This document shows positions 43,501 to 54,200 of a DNA stretch of 64,000 bases, piece by piece. Position numbers and translations under genes: made by a program. The DNA is taken from positions 4,331,501 through 4,395,500 of the forward strand of contig NC_083505.1 in NCBI RefSeq assembly GCF_032362555.1. The letters are read 5' to 3'. Each line of letters begins with the position of its first letter. Positions within the stretch are counted from its first letter, which is position 1. This stretch comes from Amyelois transitella. Taxonomy: Eukaryota > Arthropoda > Insecta > Lepidoptera > Pyralidae. A model generated the notes under the pieces. It searched no databases. It was given only the letters and a program-made list of their open reading frames with translations, and was not told the DNA's origin.

Positions 43501-44309
43501 TGGATATTATTATCTACAGTGATGTAATTAAAAACCTCCACAGTAACATGACAATCAAATGTTATCTTAGTGCCGCCTTTTATTTGTCAGTAGTTTCCGC
43601 TGGATTATACAAATATATACGATTACGTATCACGCCAGGTGTCGATAACTTTAGTGTGCTGTCTTATGTTTATCATAAAATTAGTCATTGTTTTCAGTAA
43701 ATAACAACACGTCATATAAAAGGCTACCGAGAATAATTAGGTACTTAAATTGATTTCTTAGTTAATGGCCATGAGGTCTATATTTCTTGGTCTACTAATG
43801 ATAGCTATAAAACCTGAGACTAACTGCTAAAGAGCGTCAACTTGTTAAACATATACGCATACAAATAAAAGATTCATTGAAAAATATGAAGAAAGTGAAA
43901 ATTATCAATGAAATTCTTATTTTCTTTTAAATGGCGTCGTTAAATGTAGGAACTTCAATAACAGATTTGCCATCTCCGTATCTTCCTGCCAGCAAGATAA
44001 TGAACAAAGTTTACATGGTTTGTCTATTACTCACCAGGTTCACACGACAAAGCCATGTACCTCGAACTAGCCCACGGCGGCCACCTCGGTTTCTACGAGG
44101 GGGGGCTGGTGTACGCCAATCCCGTGACGTGGCTCGACCGCGCCTTGGTGGGCCTCGCGGGGGGGCTCCTCATGGCCCACAACAAGTGCCCCCAAACCGC
44201 CCACAGCGACAGCGAAGCGAGCGTCTTCCACGACGAACCTGACCTTATCAAATCGTCGACCATCGTTTATAGAGACCCCTTAGAAAAAGTAAAGCTCACT
44301 AATGTATAA
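31594..44309 (+). CDS. Hydr2: ABHD2-type alpha/beta-hydrolase (Hydr2), seven exons
   Basis: Exons 31594-31748, 33259-33431, 36202-36369, 39967-40150, 41069-41263, 42944-43098 and 44038-44309 join in frame to 433 codons. Residues about 4-21 (LLAVVAVILCILFRIL) form an N-terminal membrane anchor. The catalytic triad is visible: the nucleophile in VGFSLGGNLVTKYLG (Ser about 193), Asp in NARDDPIVPEPLL (about 328) and His in AHGGHLGFYEGG (about 359). The Asp-His spacing of 31 matches human ABHD2, a membrane serine lipase/hydrolase reported to cleave monoacylglycerols. Family assignment also rests on RLWGFSGHVQTI and YSQCHGYRCAVLNH. A polyadenylation signal is at 44559-44564. The gene is odd in having copies of parts of exons 2, 3 and 5 in the introns just downstream of each. 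Confidence 0.93.
32259..32455 (+). mobile_element. Short Helitron (Lep1-like), 197 bp
   Basis: Begins A|TCCTACTACTATTATAAAGG and ends GGGCGGCCTCTAG|T, with intact TC and CTAG ends. It lies in Hydr2 intron 1. Confidence 0.82.
33494..33576 (+). repeat. Diverged partial copy of Hydr2 exon 2
   Basis: CACAGCCTGATTGCCGCGTG and GGCCCATTGGCGGTCGCATC match exon 2 sequence from 33311 onward, with several substitutions and a small indel. The offset is about 183 bp. Neither the exon acceptor nor donor is preserved, so it is an inert intronic copy. Confidence 0.75.
36247..37007 (+). repeat. 158 bp tandem array built from Hydr2 exon 3 and its donor
   Basis: The last ~120 bases of exon 3 plus the start of intron 3 occur five times, with exon-end positions 36369, 36527, 36685, 36843 and 37001, exactly 158 apart. 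Copies 2-5 have TCAACCCTTCGGGGAGCG where the first copy has exon sequence, so they lack the real acceptor. Each keeps a GTGAGT donor. Copy 5 carries an in-frame TAG just before the donor (TTTTAGTACG). The units look nearly identical by eye. Confidence 0.92.
41290..41720 (+). repeat. Three partial copies of Hydr2 exon 5 in intron 5
   Basis: Copies of the exon 5 stretch from about TACATAATGACAG to CCTATTCCAG|GTTTGTA follow the real exon. Exon-like ends fall at 41420 and 41588, 157 and 168 bp apart from 41263 onward; the third copy is cut off near 41720. They contain stops or gaps: GCTGCTTAGTC in copy 1, GCTTAGCC in copies 2 and 3. Acceptors are not preserved. Confidence 0.85.
41735..42870 (+). 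repeat. Direct repeat of ~90 bp, two copies in Hydr2 intron 5
   Basis: A block beginning TTTACATA..GAT..TTATTTTA and containing TTCCAGGGGC, CCCGCTACGATAACTTGG and CCGGTATTTTCCCTTA occurs at about 41738-41807 and again at about 42778-42865. Each looks like a pyrimidine-rich acceptor followed by ~25 exon-like bases and GTTAAAG, but phase does not fit between exons 5 and 6. Confidence 0.6.
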
Positions 44310-47300
44310 TAGGCCTATTTTATAATAATTATAAGATTCTGCGCGTAATATAATATATGCGGAAGGAGAATTGTTTTGAAAAACATAATTTTAGTTAATA
44401 ATGCTGAAAAAGAACATTGAAAAGAGATGAAGCACTTTCAGAAGAACTATGAAAAACATTACCAGTGTGAGGAAAATGAAACGACGGTTCTCTAACCATA
44501 CATATTACTTACGCAAATTGAGCGACTCTGTGAGCAACTGATGAAAGTGTCTGTACAAAATAAACGGTATTTACCAAAGCCTAACCGTTCGAATTTTATA
44601 TGTACTTTTATTGTTTAGGTACCCATATGTAGTGTCTGAAAATTGTACAGGTACAATTTTTAGATAACTACATGTTTGTTGAGCGAAATGGCCTCGTTTA
44701 GTTATTTCGTTGTATTTTGGTCAGTGTGAATAAATGAGGTAGATTTCTGTGATTAAAATTTCTTTATGAAACCCAAGTGTTACAAGTGTTATTAAATTTC
44801 AATATAGATAGGTACATTTATCCACGCTGATCAAACGGAGATTATAAAATGTGATATTTATTGCAATTATGTTATGTACTTATCATAGAATTCTTATTTA
44901 TTTAATTATCTTCGAATTCTTTTATTCGTGGGTGCATAAAAAATACAAAACAAAAAAAGGAAATTAAAAATGTTAAATTTAGGACATTTGTAGAATTTTT
45001 ATATATTGCAATATAAGATCGGAGAAAAGGTTCTTTTAACAAGTTAAAATAAAAAATATATATATTCATATTTTTTATTGGTCTATAAAATTATTTTGTT
45101 ATTTCAGTCTTGTCAACGAATTATAATTTTTCAGATATCGACAAGAAAATTTTCTCCGACCTTATATAAAAAAGTTTTGATATTTGCTGCAGGCATAAAT
45201 AGTACATTTAATTACATGTTGATAATATAGCATTCCATGTAGACGAATGTTTGAAGTTTCAAGCTCATTGTCTTGATTGTGATGAGATGAGATTTCTAAT
45301 TGGCTCTGATGACAAAGCAAGCGACCAACTAATTTAATTTGAAATGTTCAATTTCTGCCCAATCTATTGGAATATAGGAGAAACAGATTCGGTCGTATCG
45401 TTATTTCAAATAAAGATAAATTAAATCCCAATCATATAAATCCCAATAATATATGAAAAATTAAATGTTTTGCCAGGAGCAGTTTGTTTCGAATGAGAAA
45501 ACATTTGACGGCACCAACTGCAGAAAAAGATCGTCAATAATTTTGCATAGTGTAAAATTTGAAAAAATGTTGCTATGGCCTTAAAAAAGATATATTTTTG
45601 CAGTTACTGTTTCTTAGAAGATTGCCAGTGGGTGTTTAATGTACCTACTTAGTGTATATATATATGCGAAAATTCCAGTGCATTTCTTCATGTGCATTTT
45701 GTTCTTTCAAAGAAAGTTGTAGAACGTGTTTATGTATGTATATTGTATAGATATTTAACTAATAAATATTGTTATCCAAATAATGTGATGTTGTTAAGAC
45801 TGGCGTTTGATAAGATGTGCTATGGTATGCGACGACTTAAAGAAAAGTACGCCAATTAGGTAGTTACATATTATTGGCATTGAATTGTCGATGGAATAAT
45901 CCAGTTGATATTTTTTCTAACACTTTCTTAACATAAAGGATGCCTTCTTGCTAGGACTAGGTGAACGGATGGAACGGAACTTTTATACAATGTGTAAATA
46001 AAGAATTTTAACAGTGAGGCTTTATAAATGTCAGACCTCACGTCCTAGCAGGCGTCACAATGTGTTCGTAGAGCGTAGCTCTACGAGCGTAGCACTGGGA
46101 TAATAATATGCACGACTGATATTTTGTTCACATGGAGAGTTGAGCCAGTACTGAGATGGACACGCCGTATTTGTGAACATCACTCGTATGAATGTTGAAT
46201 AGGAAATTGTTTTATTTCTGCACAAATTTTAATTTATTAATGTTGTATTAAATGTTAAAAATTTCAATGCCTCCAATAAGTGGCATAAAAGCAATGCTTC
46301 GCTGTCTGATTAAAATTACACGAATGTTATGTTAAACGAGCTTTGTAGATGTGTAATCTCGAACTATATTGGATTAATATTATAAACAACGATATACTAT
46401 GACCATATTTGATACAAGGTATATTTTTGTACGAAATGAGGCTAGTCTATTCAAAATGCCTAATTGAAAATTATATTCTAGTGTTCGCTCTGCTGTTGTA
46501 CGAGTTAATAATCAAAACTTTGTTCAACGAATTTATGCCTTGGTTCAGTTGAACTGAACTCATGAAGATGTATTCAAATTACAGTTGCCTTTCTTTGTCG
46601 AAACAGGTATTTTTAATTTACCGTCTTTAAAAAAGAAGGATGTTTTAAATTAGATACTATTTTTTACAAACTCTGTATTGCTCGCATATCCGAACTCTTA
46701 ATCCATTTTTTTTTGTTTCAAAATTTGGGAAAGTGACATTTACCACAACTCAATTTCTGTTGAATCTTATCCATATTTATTTTTTAGATTGTATTGTTTT
46801 ATTTTATTCTAAAATTATGACAGATTTCTTTTCGTTGTTAACATGAAACACAAATTTTGTATAAAAAAATCGTTAGCAGTAAAACACAGTAATGGTCAAT
46901 TGATTAATTTCATTAAAAATCAATGACATCCTGTAGTTTCAATTTTAAATTGCGTGATAAATGTTGCACTGATTTAATGACAATATGTATAAGAATGAAA
47001 GAAATACAATTTTTATAACAATGCATACATGTTAGTATCTGATTGTTCTGTTATAAAGTAGGTAGATACGTTTTCCCGTGAAATTCCAACCCGGGCCGGA
47101 GCCTTTACAGATTTATTTAAACATATTGTCTTAGATAAAACAAAAAGTGTACTGCTTATGACATGTATCGGCAAATTTAAATGTACAAAGTTCAAAATGG
47201 ACGCACAAAAGGATACTTAGGTGTTTATTTCTGCATTTTCTTAAAAGACTCAATGGAAATTTGTTTGTGTTATGTCCTGCCATTTTGAGAAGTTAAATAG

Positions 47301-47859
47301 CTTGTGATGATTTAAGAAGGTATTCACTTAAATGTAATAAATACTAATGTGAAAATGAAACACAATTTTTTTTTTCAATTATCCCATTCATGTTGAAATT
47401 ATTCATTACAAAAAGATCGATAAATAAGTATAATCTAAGTCAATAATATAAAATTTTAAGAGACGGGTGAATTTACGCTGCTTATTATCTAACAAGTTAC
47501 ATCTAAAGCTACCTTAAAATATTTTGTAAATGGAATATTAAAATTATTAAAGTGAATTTCCTAAAAATAACCAAATGAGCAAATCCTGAGAACAAAATAT
47601 TTGTTTTTTTTTATTTTATGAGAAATACATTTTAAATCAAAGTAATTGAGCAATCATAGACACGAGATCACGAGCATTAAAGAAACACTTGACATAAACA
47701 TGTGAATCAATTATAAATTAAGTGCGATTTAGTGAATTTCAGATCATTACAAATACATAAATTCAAAAACAATTATTTAGTACTGACAGAGATCGAATAC
47801 ATATTTAAAGGTATAAATAATTATTATCAATATTCCAAATACAAATATTATCACATTTC
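44310..47859. other. Hydr2 3' UTR and intergenic DNA
   Basis: AT-rich, with no coding signal that I can support. It includes the Hydr2 polyadenylation signal at 44559 and a short inverted-repeat element at 45011-45167. Confidence 0.5.
45011..45167. repeat. 157 bp MITE-like element with 18 bp inverted ends
   Basis: Left ATATAAGATCGGAGAAAA at 45011-45028 and right TTTTCTCCGACCTTATAT at 45150-45167 are inverted repeats with one mismatch. The interior has no frame. Target duplication is unclear because both flanks are TA-rich. Confidence 0.6.
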
Positions 47860-48716
47860 CTTACTTATAGTGTCCGACCGAAGCTTCGGCTTCGGCTTCG
47901 GCTTCGGCCACCTTCGGCCAAAAAATCCACCTTCGGCGAAACATTCGGCTTCGGCCCAAAATCCGGCCGAAGCCGAAGGTTTCGCCGAAGGTCCGAGCGA
48001 CCGTCGAGATTGAACGAACTGTTACGAAAGTCATGAGGCGGCGGGGAGTCACTGTCAAAATATCACATTGCTGATTGCATGCATCAAAACAAGTCCGTAC
48101 GTGTATTTAAACGAGTGTTTTTGTAAGAAATCAAATCATTATTTTTACCAGTAGGTAAATCACAAACTTTTATCTATACATATAATAAAACAGTAAAAAT
48201 ATTTTGTCTGTACATTTAGTATTTTCGACTGAAATGGATAGAGGGACACTTAGAATGAATAATAGAAAGCAAAAATATTTTTTTTTAATTTCTTGTCTGT
48301 CTGTCTGTATGTATGATCACGATTATCTCCGAAAGTACTAAACCGATTTACTTCAAACTTTCACCAATTGCTTTGTTTTAACTCAGAATAACATTAAAAG
48401 TTTGTTTCATCAAAATCGGTTCACAAAAAAAAAAGTTATAGACATTTGAATGAACTCAAGGCATCAGTATGCCGGCAAATAAGTTACGAAATTAAAAATT
48501 CAAAGTCATTTATCATTATACGAAGACATTATACCTATAACATATAAATATAAGTGAAAGGCGACTAAGGGATGGGCTTACAAACTTGGGATTCTTTTTT
48601 AGGCGATGGGCGAGCAACCTATCACTTTTTGAATCTCAATTCTATCATTAAGTCAAATAGCTGAACGTGGCCATTCAGTCTTTTATGTAGTCTACTTTAA
48701 TTTCGACACCAACGCA

Positions 48717-48781
48717 ACGGCTTCGATGGTCCAGTGGTTAGCCCGTGAGACTGTGAAGTTGGCGGTCCAAGTTCGAATCCC
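48717..48781 (+). repeat. tRNA-like SINE head in hAT copy 2
   Basis: CGGCTTCGATGGTCCAGTGG through GTTCGAATCCCAAC, the same head as at 24342. Its presence at the same place in both hAT copies shows it was already inside the element before one of them moved. Confidence 0.65.
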
Positions 48782-48808
48782 AACAATTACAAGATATTTT
48801 TTATTATT

Positions 48809-49481
48809 AATAAAAATAGGTAAAAAAACTTTTTAAGTTAAACGGTTTTATGTTAAACATACATTGCAATGTTTAATATAAATGTACTAAAAACCAAAAA
48901 ATAATAAAATAGATACAGTCGTGGGAATTATAAACATATGCATAGACTAGACTAAAATAAAACCGTGGGGCACGTCAATTGTCTACAATCGTTGATTAAA
49001 ATGTTTGTTTTGTAATGTTACACTATAATTAGGCAGTTGTTCAACCGACAACGATGGACGTGTGATAAGTAGGGCTAGAATGTGGAAACAAGTTAGCAAG
49101 CTCGATTAAGCGAGTTTTAGGGTTTCATAATGTTGAGCGAGTAGTACTTTTATCATAAGTTTTGTCGATTAAAGACAAACTACGAGCAGTGAAACGATTC
49201 CTCGCTAGCCAGCAAAATAGTAAGTAATTTGCGCACCGTCTGCGGGCCAACTGCCTAACGACGAATTAAACGATTCTTCTATCGCACATTAAGTCTATAA
49301 TTTGTAGACAATTGACGTGCCCCACGGTTTTATTTTAGTCTAGTCTATGCATATGTTTATAATTCCCACGACTGTATCTATTTTATTATTTTTTGGTTTT
49401 TAGTACATTTATATTAAACATTGCAATGTATGTTTAACATAAAACCGTTTAACTTAAAAAGTTTTTTTACCTATTTTTATT
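48809..49481. repeat. Inverted repeat with two 180 bp arms
   Basis: Arms at 48809-48988 and 49302-49481 appear to be perfect reverse complements by eye (e.g. CAGTCGTGGGAATTATAAAC in one and its complement in the other), around a 313-base centre. This block is missing from hAT copy 1. Confidence 0.85.
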
Positions 49482-49490
49482 TTCTAGTTT

Positions 49491-49634
49491 TTAGTTTTTA
49501 TTTCGCATTCTGTTTAATTCATTTAGTGTTTCATTATTGCAAGGTTTCTTGCCCGTTAGTTTATTGCAGTCCAACTCCTCTATACGTAGTCCCTGCAAAG
49601 ATCTTACTCTACTAAGAGCCACGTAGGCTTGACC
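49491..49634 (-). pseudogene. C-terminal fragment of a Helitron RepHel/Pif1-like helicase
   Basis: A 47-codon frame ending in TAA reads GQAYVALSRVRSLQGL, then LDCNKLTGKKPCNNETLNEL. AYVALSRVRSLQGL is helicase motif VI of Pif1-type helicases, and the tail matches the C-terminus of insect Helitron RepHel proteins. A stop codon lies immediately upstream and no Rep or other helicase motifs are present, so it is a relic. Confidence 0.8.
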
Positions 49635-49770
49635 TTATTGAATGCGACAACTTAATAATATATTAAAAGATACCTTAACAGTCATTTAGTTATGTATATA
49701 TATTAATAAGGGCGTATTAATATTTATTTTCAATTGTTTAATACTCAGGTACTAATTTTGAATAGTAAAT

Positions 49771-49990
49771 TGTATTCTACTTGTTGAGACCTTTCATTTG
49801 ATACCCATGTTGATGGGATTGATAAAACCTAAGTTATCCGCCATTTTGTAGAGGCCGCCATCTTGGATTTCAATTTTTTATAGTATATTGTATTCTGCTT
49901 GTTGAGCCCTTTCATTTGATACCCATATTGATGGGATTAATGAAACCGAAATTATCCGCCATTTTGTAACGGCGGCCATCTTGAATTTAT
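49771..49990. repeat. Two tandem ~118 bp units
   Basis: Units starting TGTATTCTACTTGTTGAG (49771) and TGTATTCTGCTTGTTGAG (49889) share TTTCATTTGATACCCAT, GATGGGATT and CCGCCATTTTGTA with scattered differences. Confidence 0.75.
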
Positions 49991-50640
49991 AATGATAATG
50001 AATAAACATAATTATATTGTCACCAAAATCCAAAGTGTATACAAAATTTCAGATTAATCGGTTGACAGGAAGAGGGTGAAATTTGAATTACTAAATTTGA
50101 CCCAAGAATAAATAAAACAAACGGGGTGAGCTAAATAAAACCGTTTAAAAATATATTTTTTTTGTATTGTTTTAGTATTTTATGTAAAAAAACTGAAAAT
50201 CAAAATACTACATATAATAAAACGGTAAAAATATTTTTTCTGTACATTTAATATTTTGACTGAAACGGATAGAGAATTTTTTTTTTACATTTTTTGTCTG
50301 TCTGTATCTGACTGTATTATTAAAATTCAACTCGAAATTTACGCGGACGAAGTCGCGGGCAACAGCTAGTTTATCTCTAAACCAACCACCTCTTTGATAT
50401 CATCAACTTCTATATGAAACAGTCAATATATAAACCTTCAATATTGAGGTTTTGAAATGATTTTAATATTAATTGTAGCTTGTAGACAATATTGAACAAA
50501 ATTAATTACTGAGTGCTGAGAGAATATAAACCTTCGGCTTCGGCTTCGGCTTCGGCCGAAGGTTGTGGCGATAGCCGATTAATCGGCTTCGGCTTCGGCT
50601 TCGGCCAAAAATAGACCTTCGGTCGGACACTACTTACTTA

Positions 50641-51276
50641 TGACTTACAATCTTTACACATACAAAAAAAGCTTCTTGTCACCAGCATTTCAGTACTTCA
50701 GACTATCGTCGAAAGTTTGCACAGTACGTATGTACGTACGTAGACGTGCATTGCACAAATGCTACCAACAAAGAGCTCTTAGCTTAACCACATCAATTGT
50801 TATACAAAGTATTTTAGATATACAATAAAAATTTACAAATAGGTACTGCAATAAATAGTCAGATCTATAATTTTCACAAATAAAAAGAGAGCCACAGCTA
50901 AACAAATCATATTAAGTATTAATTTTATAATTTTTATGGACACAAAAATATGGCCACTGGGAGAGTAAATGCTTACAAAAACTGGTAGTATGTCAGTATT
51001 TCATCAATCCGGGATGAAAAGTGACAAAAATATTGAGTATTTTCAAAATGCAGTAGGCGTTTATCTTAACATCATTAAGTTTCCATATTTATTCAAAATA
51101 ACACTTTTTAACATCCTAACTATATTTATGGAAATGATATCTTACAGTCTTTATAATATACATCGGTTTAAAATCTGAGTATTTCAGAATAAATTAAAGC
51201 TTTTTTTTTACAAAATAGATATCATATAAATAAATTATGTAAATGCAATTAAATCGTAGCTTGTAGTATCATATAG
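50641..51276. other. Intergenic DNA and plexin 3' UTR
   Basis: AT-rich sequence downstream of the plexin stop on the minus strand. I see no coding signal. Confidence 0.5.
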
Positions 51277-54200
51277 TCAGCATATAGATGTTGGGTCGCC
51301 TTCCATTGTGCACGCTATATTATCTAATTTATGAGCTAAGTGCATTTTGTTCTCTAGTCCTAATATAATTTGTTCTCTATATTTACTGACATAGATGTAC
51401 AGCTCTTTTAAGGCAGATAAAGTATCAAACTCATTTAATTGTTCTACCGAGAGTTGCTGCATAGAAGTACTTAGCTCTTGGTCTGTAACTTGAGGCAACT
51501 GAGAAACTGACTGATAAAACTGTATCACCATATCTCTATATGTAGGAAGATCTTTAGCAAAAAGTAATTTGTTGGATGGAGAGTCTTTACATAACCGATG
51601 TTCTGTTAGTGAACACGCATCCATGAATGTTTGGGCAATGACTGACAATGACGAATCTACTGTAGCAGTTTTGTTAATATCAAATATATAATCTGGATTC
51701 TTTATGAGATTTACCCAAAATCTCATCGGCAGGCTATTAGATTTCCACGCATGTACAACTTCTGGATTCATAATGCCATGGGCTCTTGCCGCGTCATCAA
51801 ATAGATCAAATAACCATTTGACGGCCGGCGGCAATACCTCATTAACGGTGAGGATCGTACCGAAAAAGTCGTCGACAAATTTGTGTACCGTTCCTTTTGT
51901 CGACAATAATCTTGTGAGGAATATTTCTGGAATAGCTTTGTGGCTATGTTCTGATGTTTTATTAACAATATGCTGATACTCGATAGGCTTCACCAAATGA
52001 TAATAATGAACATTTTGGTCAGATATATCATTATTATATACTTTTATGTGAGAGTTCGTACAATATATTCCGGTGCAATTTTTACAGGGTATTTTATAAG
52101 GAGTGTTAAAACTATCATTTTGGCGAGATATAAGAGACATCACCGCAGATTCTTTAACACCATAATGTGCCAGTGTGTTTAATTTACGCCAACCATTAAC
52201 AGTTTTTGTTGTAAGATCCTCATCTTGCAGAGTTACGTGGCCGCCTCTGCCATGTCGCCATTCTAAATCGACTTCATGGACGGAAGGTCTTAAAGAAAAT
52301 GGGGTATTTTTAAACAAGGCATCAAGTATTTTGGACTTTACTTGTGATATACTATCGCAATCTAAAACTTTACATTGAACTTTATCATCAAAATCATCTT
52401 GTATAATATGGAGAGTTATAGTTTGATAATCGATTTGTTCTTTTAATAGTTTTTCTTCCGATAAAGAATAACGCGCTTCATGTGTTATAGCGTCAACCAC
52501 ACCTTTCTCTATTTGATGCTTGATCGCTTTGAACAGTAGGAATAATGAAGAACCTGCATAATCTTTCAAATAGTAGTACATACACAAAGCCATCCAATTG
52601 GTCAACATTTTTTCAACTACACTCTCAGTTCTCCTCAGCATCAGCTGAGGATGTTTGTTGCAAACAGATTTGTCTATCAAGCGCAAAAGCAAAGACTTTA
52701 AAATATCTGTAGCATATTCCATTTTGCCCATAAGAATAACCATTAAAAGTGAAGCAACATTTACTTTATCTCGTATATTGAATGATTTTTGAGACTCCAA
52801 TGTGTCTATAAATGACAGAAGGAAACATTTGTTATTAAGAAGTTGTTCAAATTGGATCATAGCGGCATCATAATTGGTTCGCGGAGCATTAATAAATTGT
52901 CGCTGAACATTCAATATTGGGTGATCCGAGACACCTGGAAAAAATACTTTCATAACGTAGTTTACGTGGTCTAATGTGGGAATGCCAGAATGTTCCAAAT
53001 CTGCTGCCAAATCAGACATATCAGTTTGAAGTTCGGCAAAAGCGAGCTTACATTCAAGTCGTACATTACTTTCCAAAGTGTCCATTTGTATTTGAATCCT
53101 TTTATATTCTCTCTCAGCCTTTGTACTTCTACGTCTGTACATGACTAAAACTATCATAAATATGAGAACCAAAAAGAAAGTGCCGGCAGCGATTCCAGCT
53201 ATAGCTTCTGGGGGAAAATTGTAATTTCTCAACAATTCGTAATGCAGGTATCCAATCGGGAATCGTAAGTTTTTTCCAATTTTTACCACAACCAGAGGTA
53301 GATTTATATCTGATATTTGCACACCATTTTCATCCGTGTTAGCAGGCTGAATTTCTGGTGGTGTACAAAGCAACTGCTGCATGGTGAGACTAGTGACATT
53401 ACATGGTTGAGTGCCAATAGTTACAATAACATCAGTTTCATCACTGGCTCTTATTAAGTTTTCACCTTCTATTACTAATGGATCGCCTTTATACAATTTG
53501 ATTCTATTTGGGAACTGATAGACATGAGGATCTTCAACAAACACCATATGAGTTCTAGGTGGGTTAAAATATTTTTCCAAATCATGCATGGTTTCAACAT
53601 TATCCATTACAAAACCAACTTTCATAGCTATTTGTGGAGTACTGGTTTGTGATTTCGTTGCTTGAATGATCTCATTGTATTTTTCATTTATAGCTGGACT
53701 TGGACATTCCATCTGATTTAAGTTCAGCACTGTACAAGCTGTAGAATTAACAGGTAACAATTCATTATTGTAATATAATTTCATTAATGGTTTTTGTATT
53801 GTATGTAGATTAGTACCATGAACTGTTATCATTCTTCCACCAGATACAAAACTTTTGAGTGGTTTTATTTCCATAATAGTTGGATCTGCTGTATAGTTAA
53901 ATAAATCACCAGACAAAGTGCGATTTGCATTATCAATAGCTACTGTCAGTGTGTGAATCACTCTAGGATAATTAGCCTTGGGAGTGATACAAATCAGTCT
54001 ATTATTAGAAGTTTGTGTTTTATTAACAGCACAAGGCAGTTCATCTAAATAAGCTGATACAGTGGAACCAATGTTTAAATGTTGTCCACCAATGGCTAAT
54101 TGAGTTCCACCTGACATTGGTCCCAGGGCAGGATAAATACCCTGTAACTTAATATCTTTGTAGCTAAATAACACAGATGATTCTGTATACCCTGCATCAT

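Larger units (their letters stand above)
48173..50369 (+). mobile_element. Helitron nested in hAT copy 2, enlarged
   Basis: Starts A|TCTATACATATAATAAAAC and ends GCGGGCAACAGCTAG|T, as in copy 1. Between them lie a SINE head (48717-48781), a 180 bp inverted-repeat pair, a RepHel fragment and a 118 bp duplication. Confidence 0.7.
47868..50632. mobile_element. Composite hAT-like transposon, copy 2 (2,765 bp)
   Basis: Same ends as the Asx copy (TAGTGTCCGACCG ... CGGTCGGACACTA) but a different exact 8 bp target duplication, CTTACTTA, at 47860-47867 and 50633-50640. So it is an independent transposition. The flanking and nested Helitron sequence is nearly identical to copy 1 over long stretches, but a ~1.3 kb block (about 48809-50145) is extra. 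No hAT transposase frame is visible. Confidence 0.88.

Noticed and set aside
46060..46095. Palindrome around CGTAGAGCGTAGCTCTACG
   Set aside because: A short isolated palindrome with no flanking duplication or neighbouring gene. Too weak to interpret.
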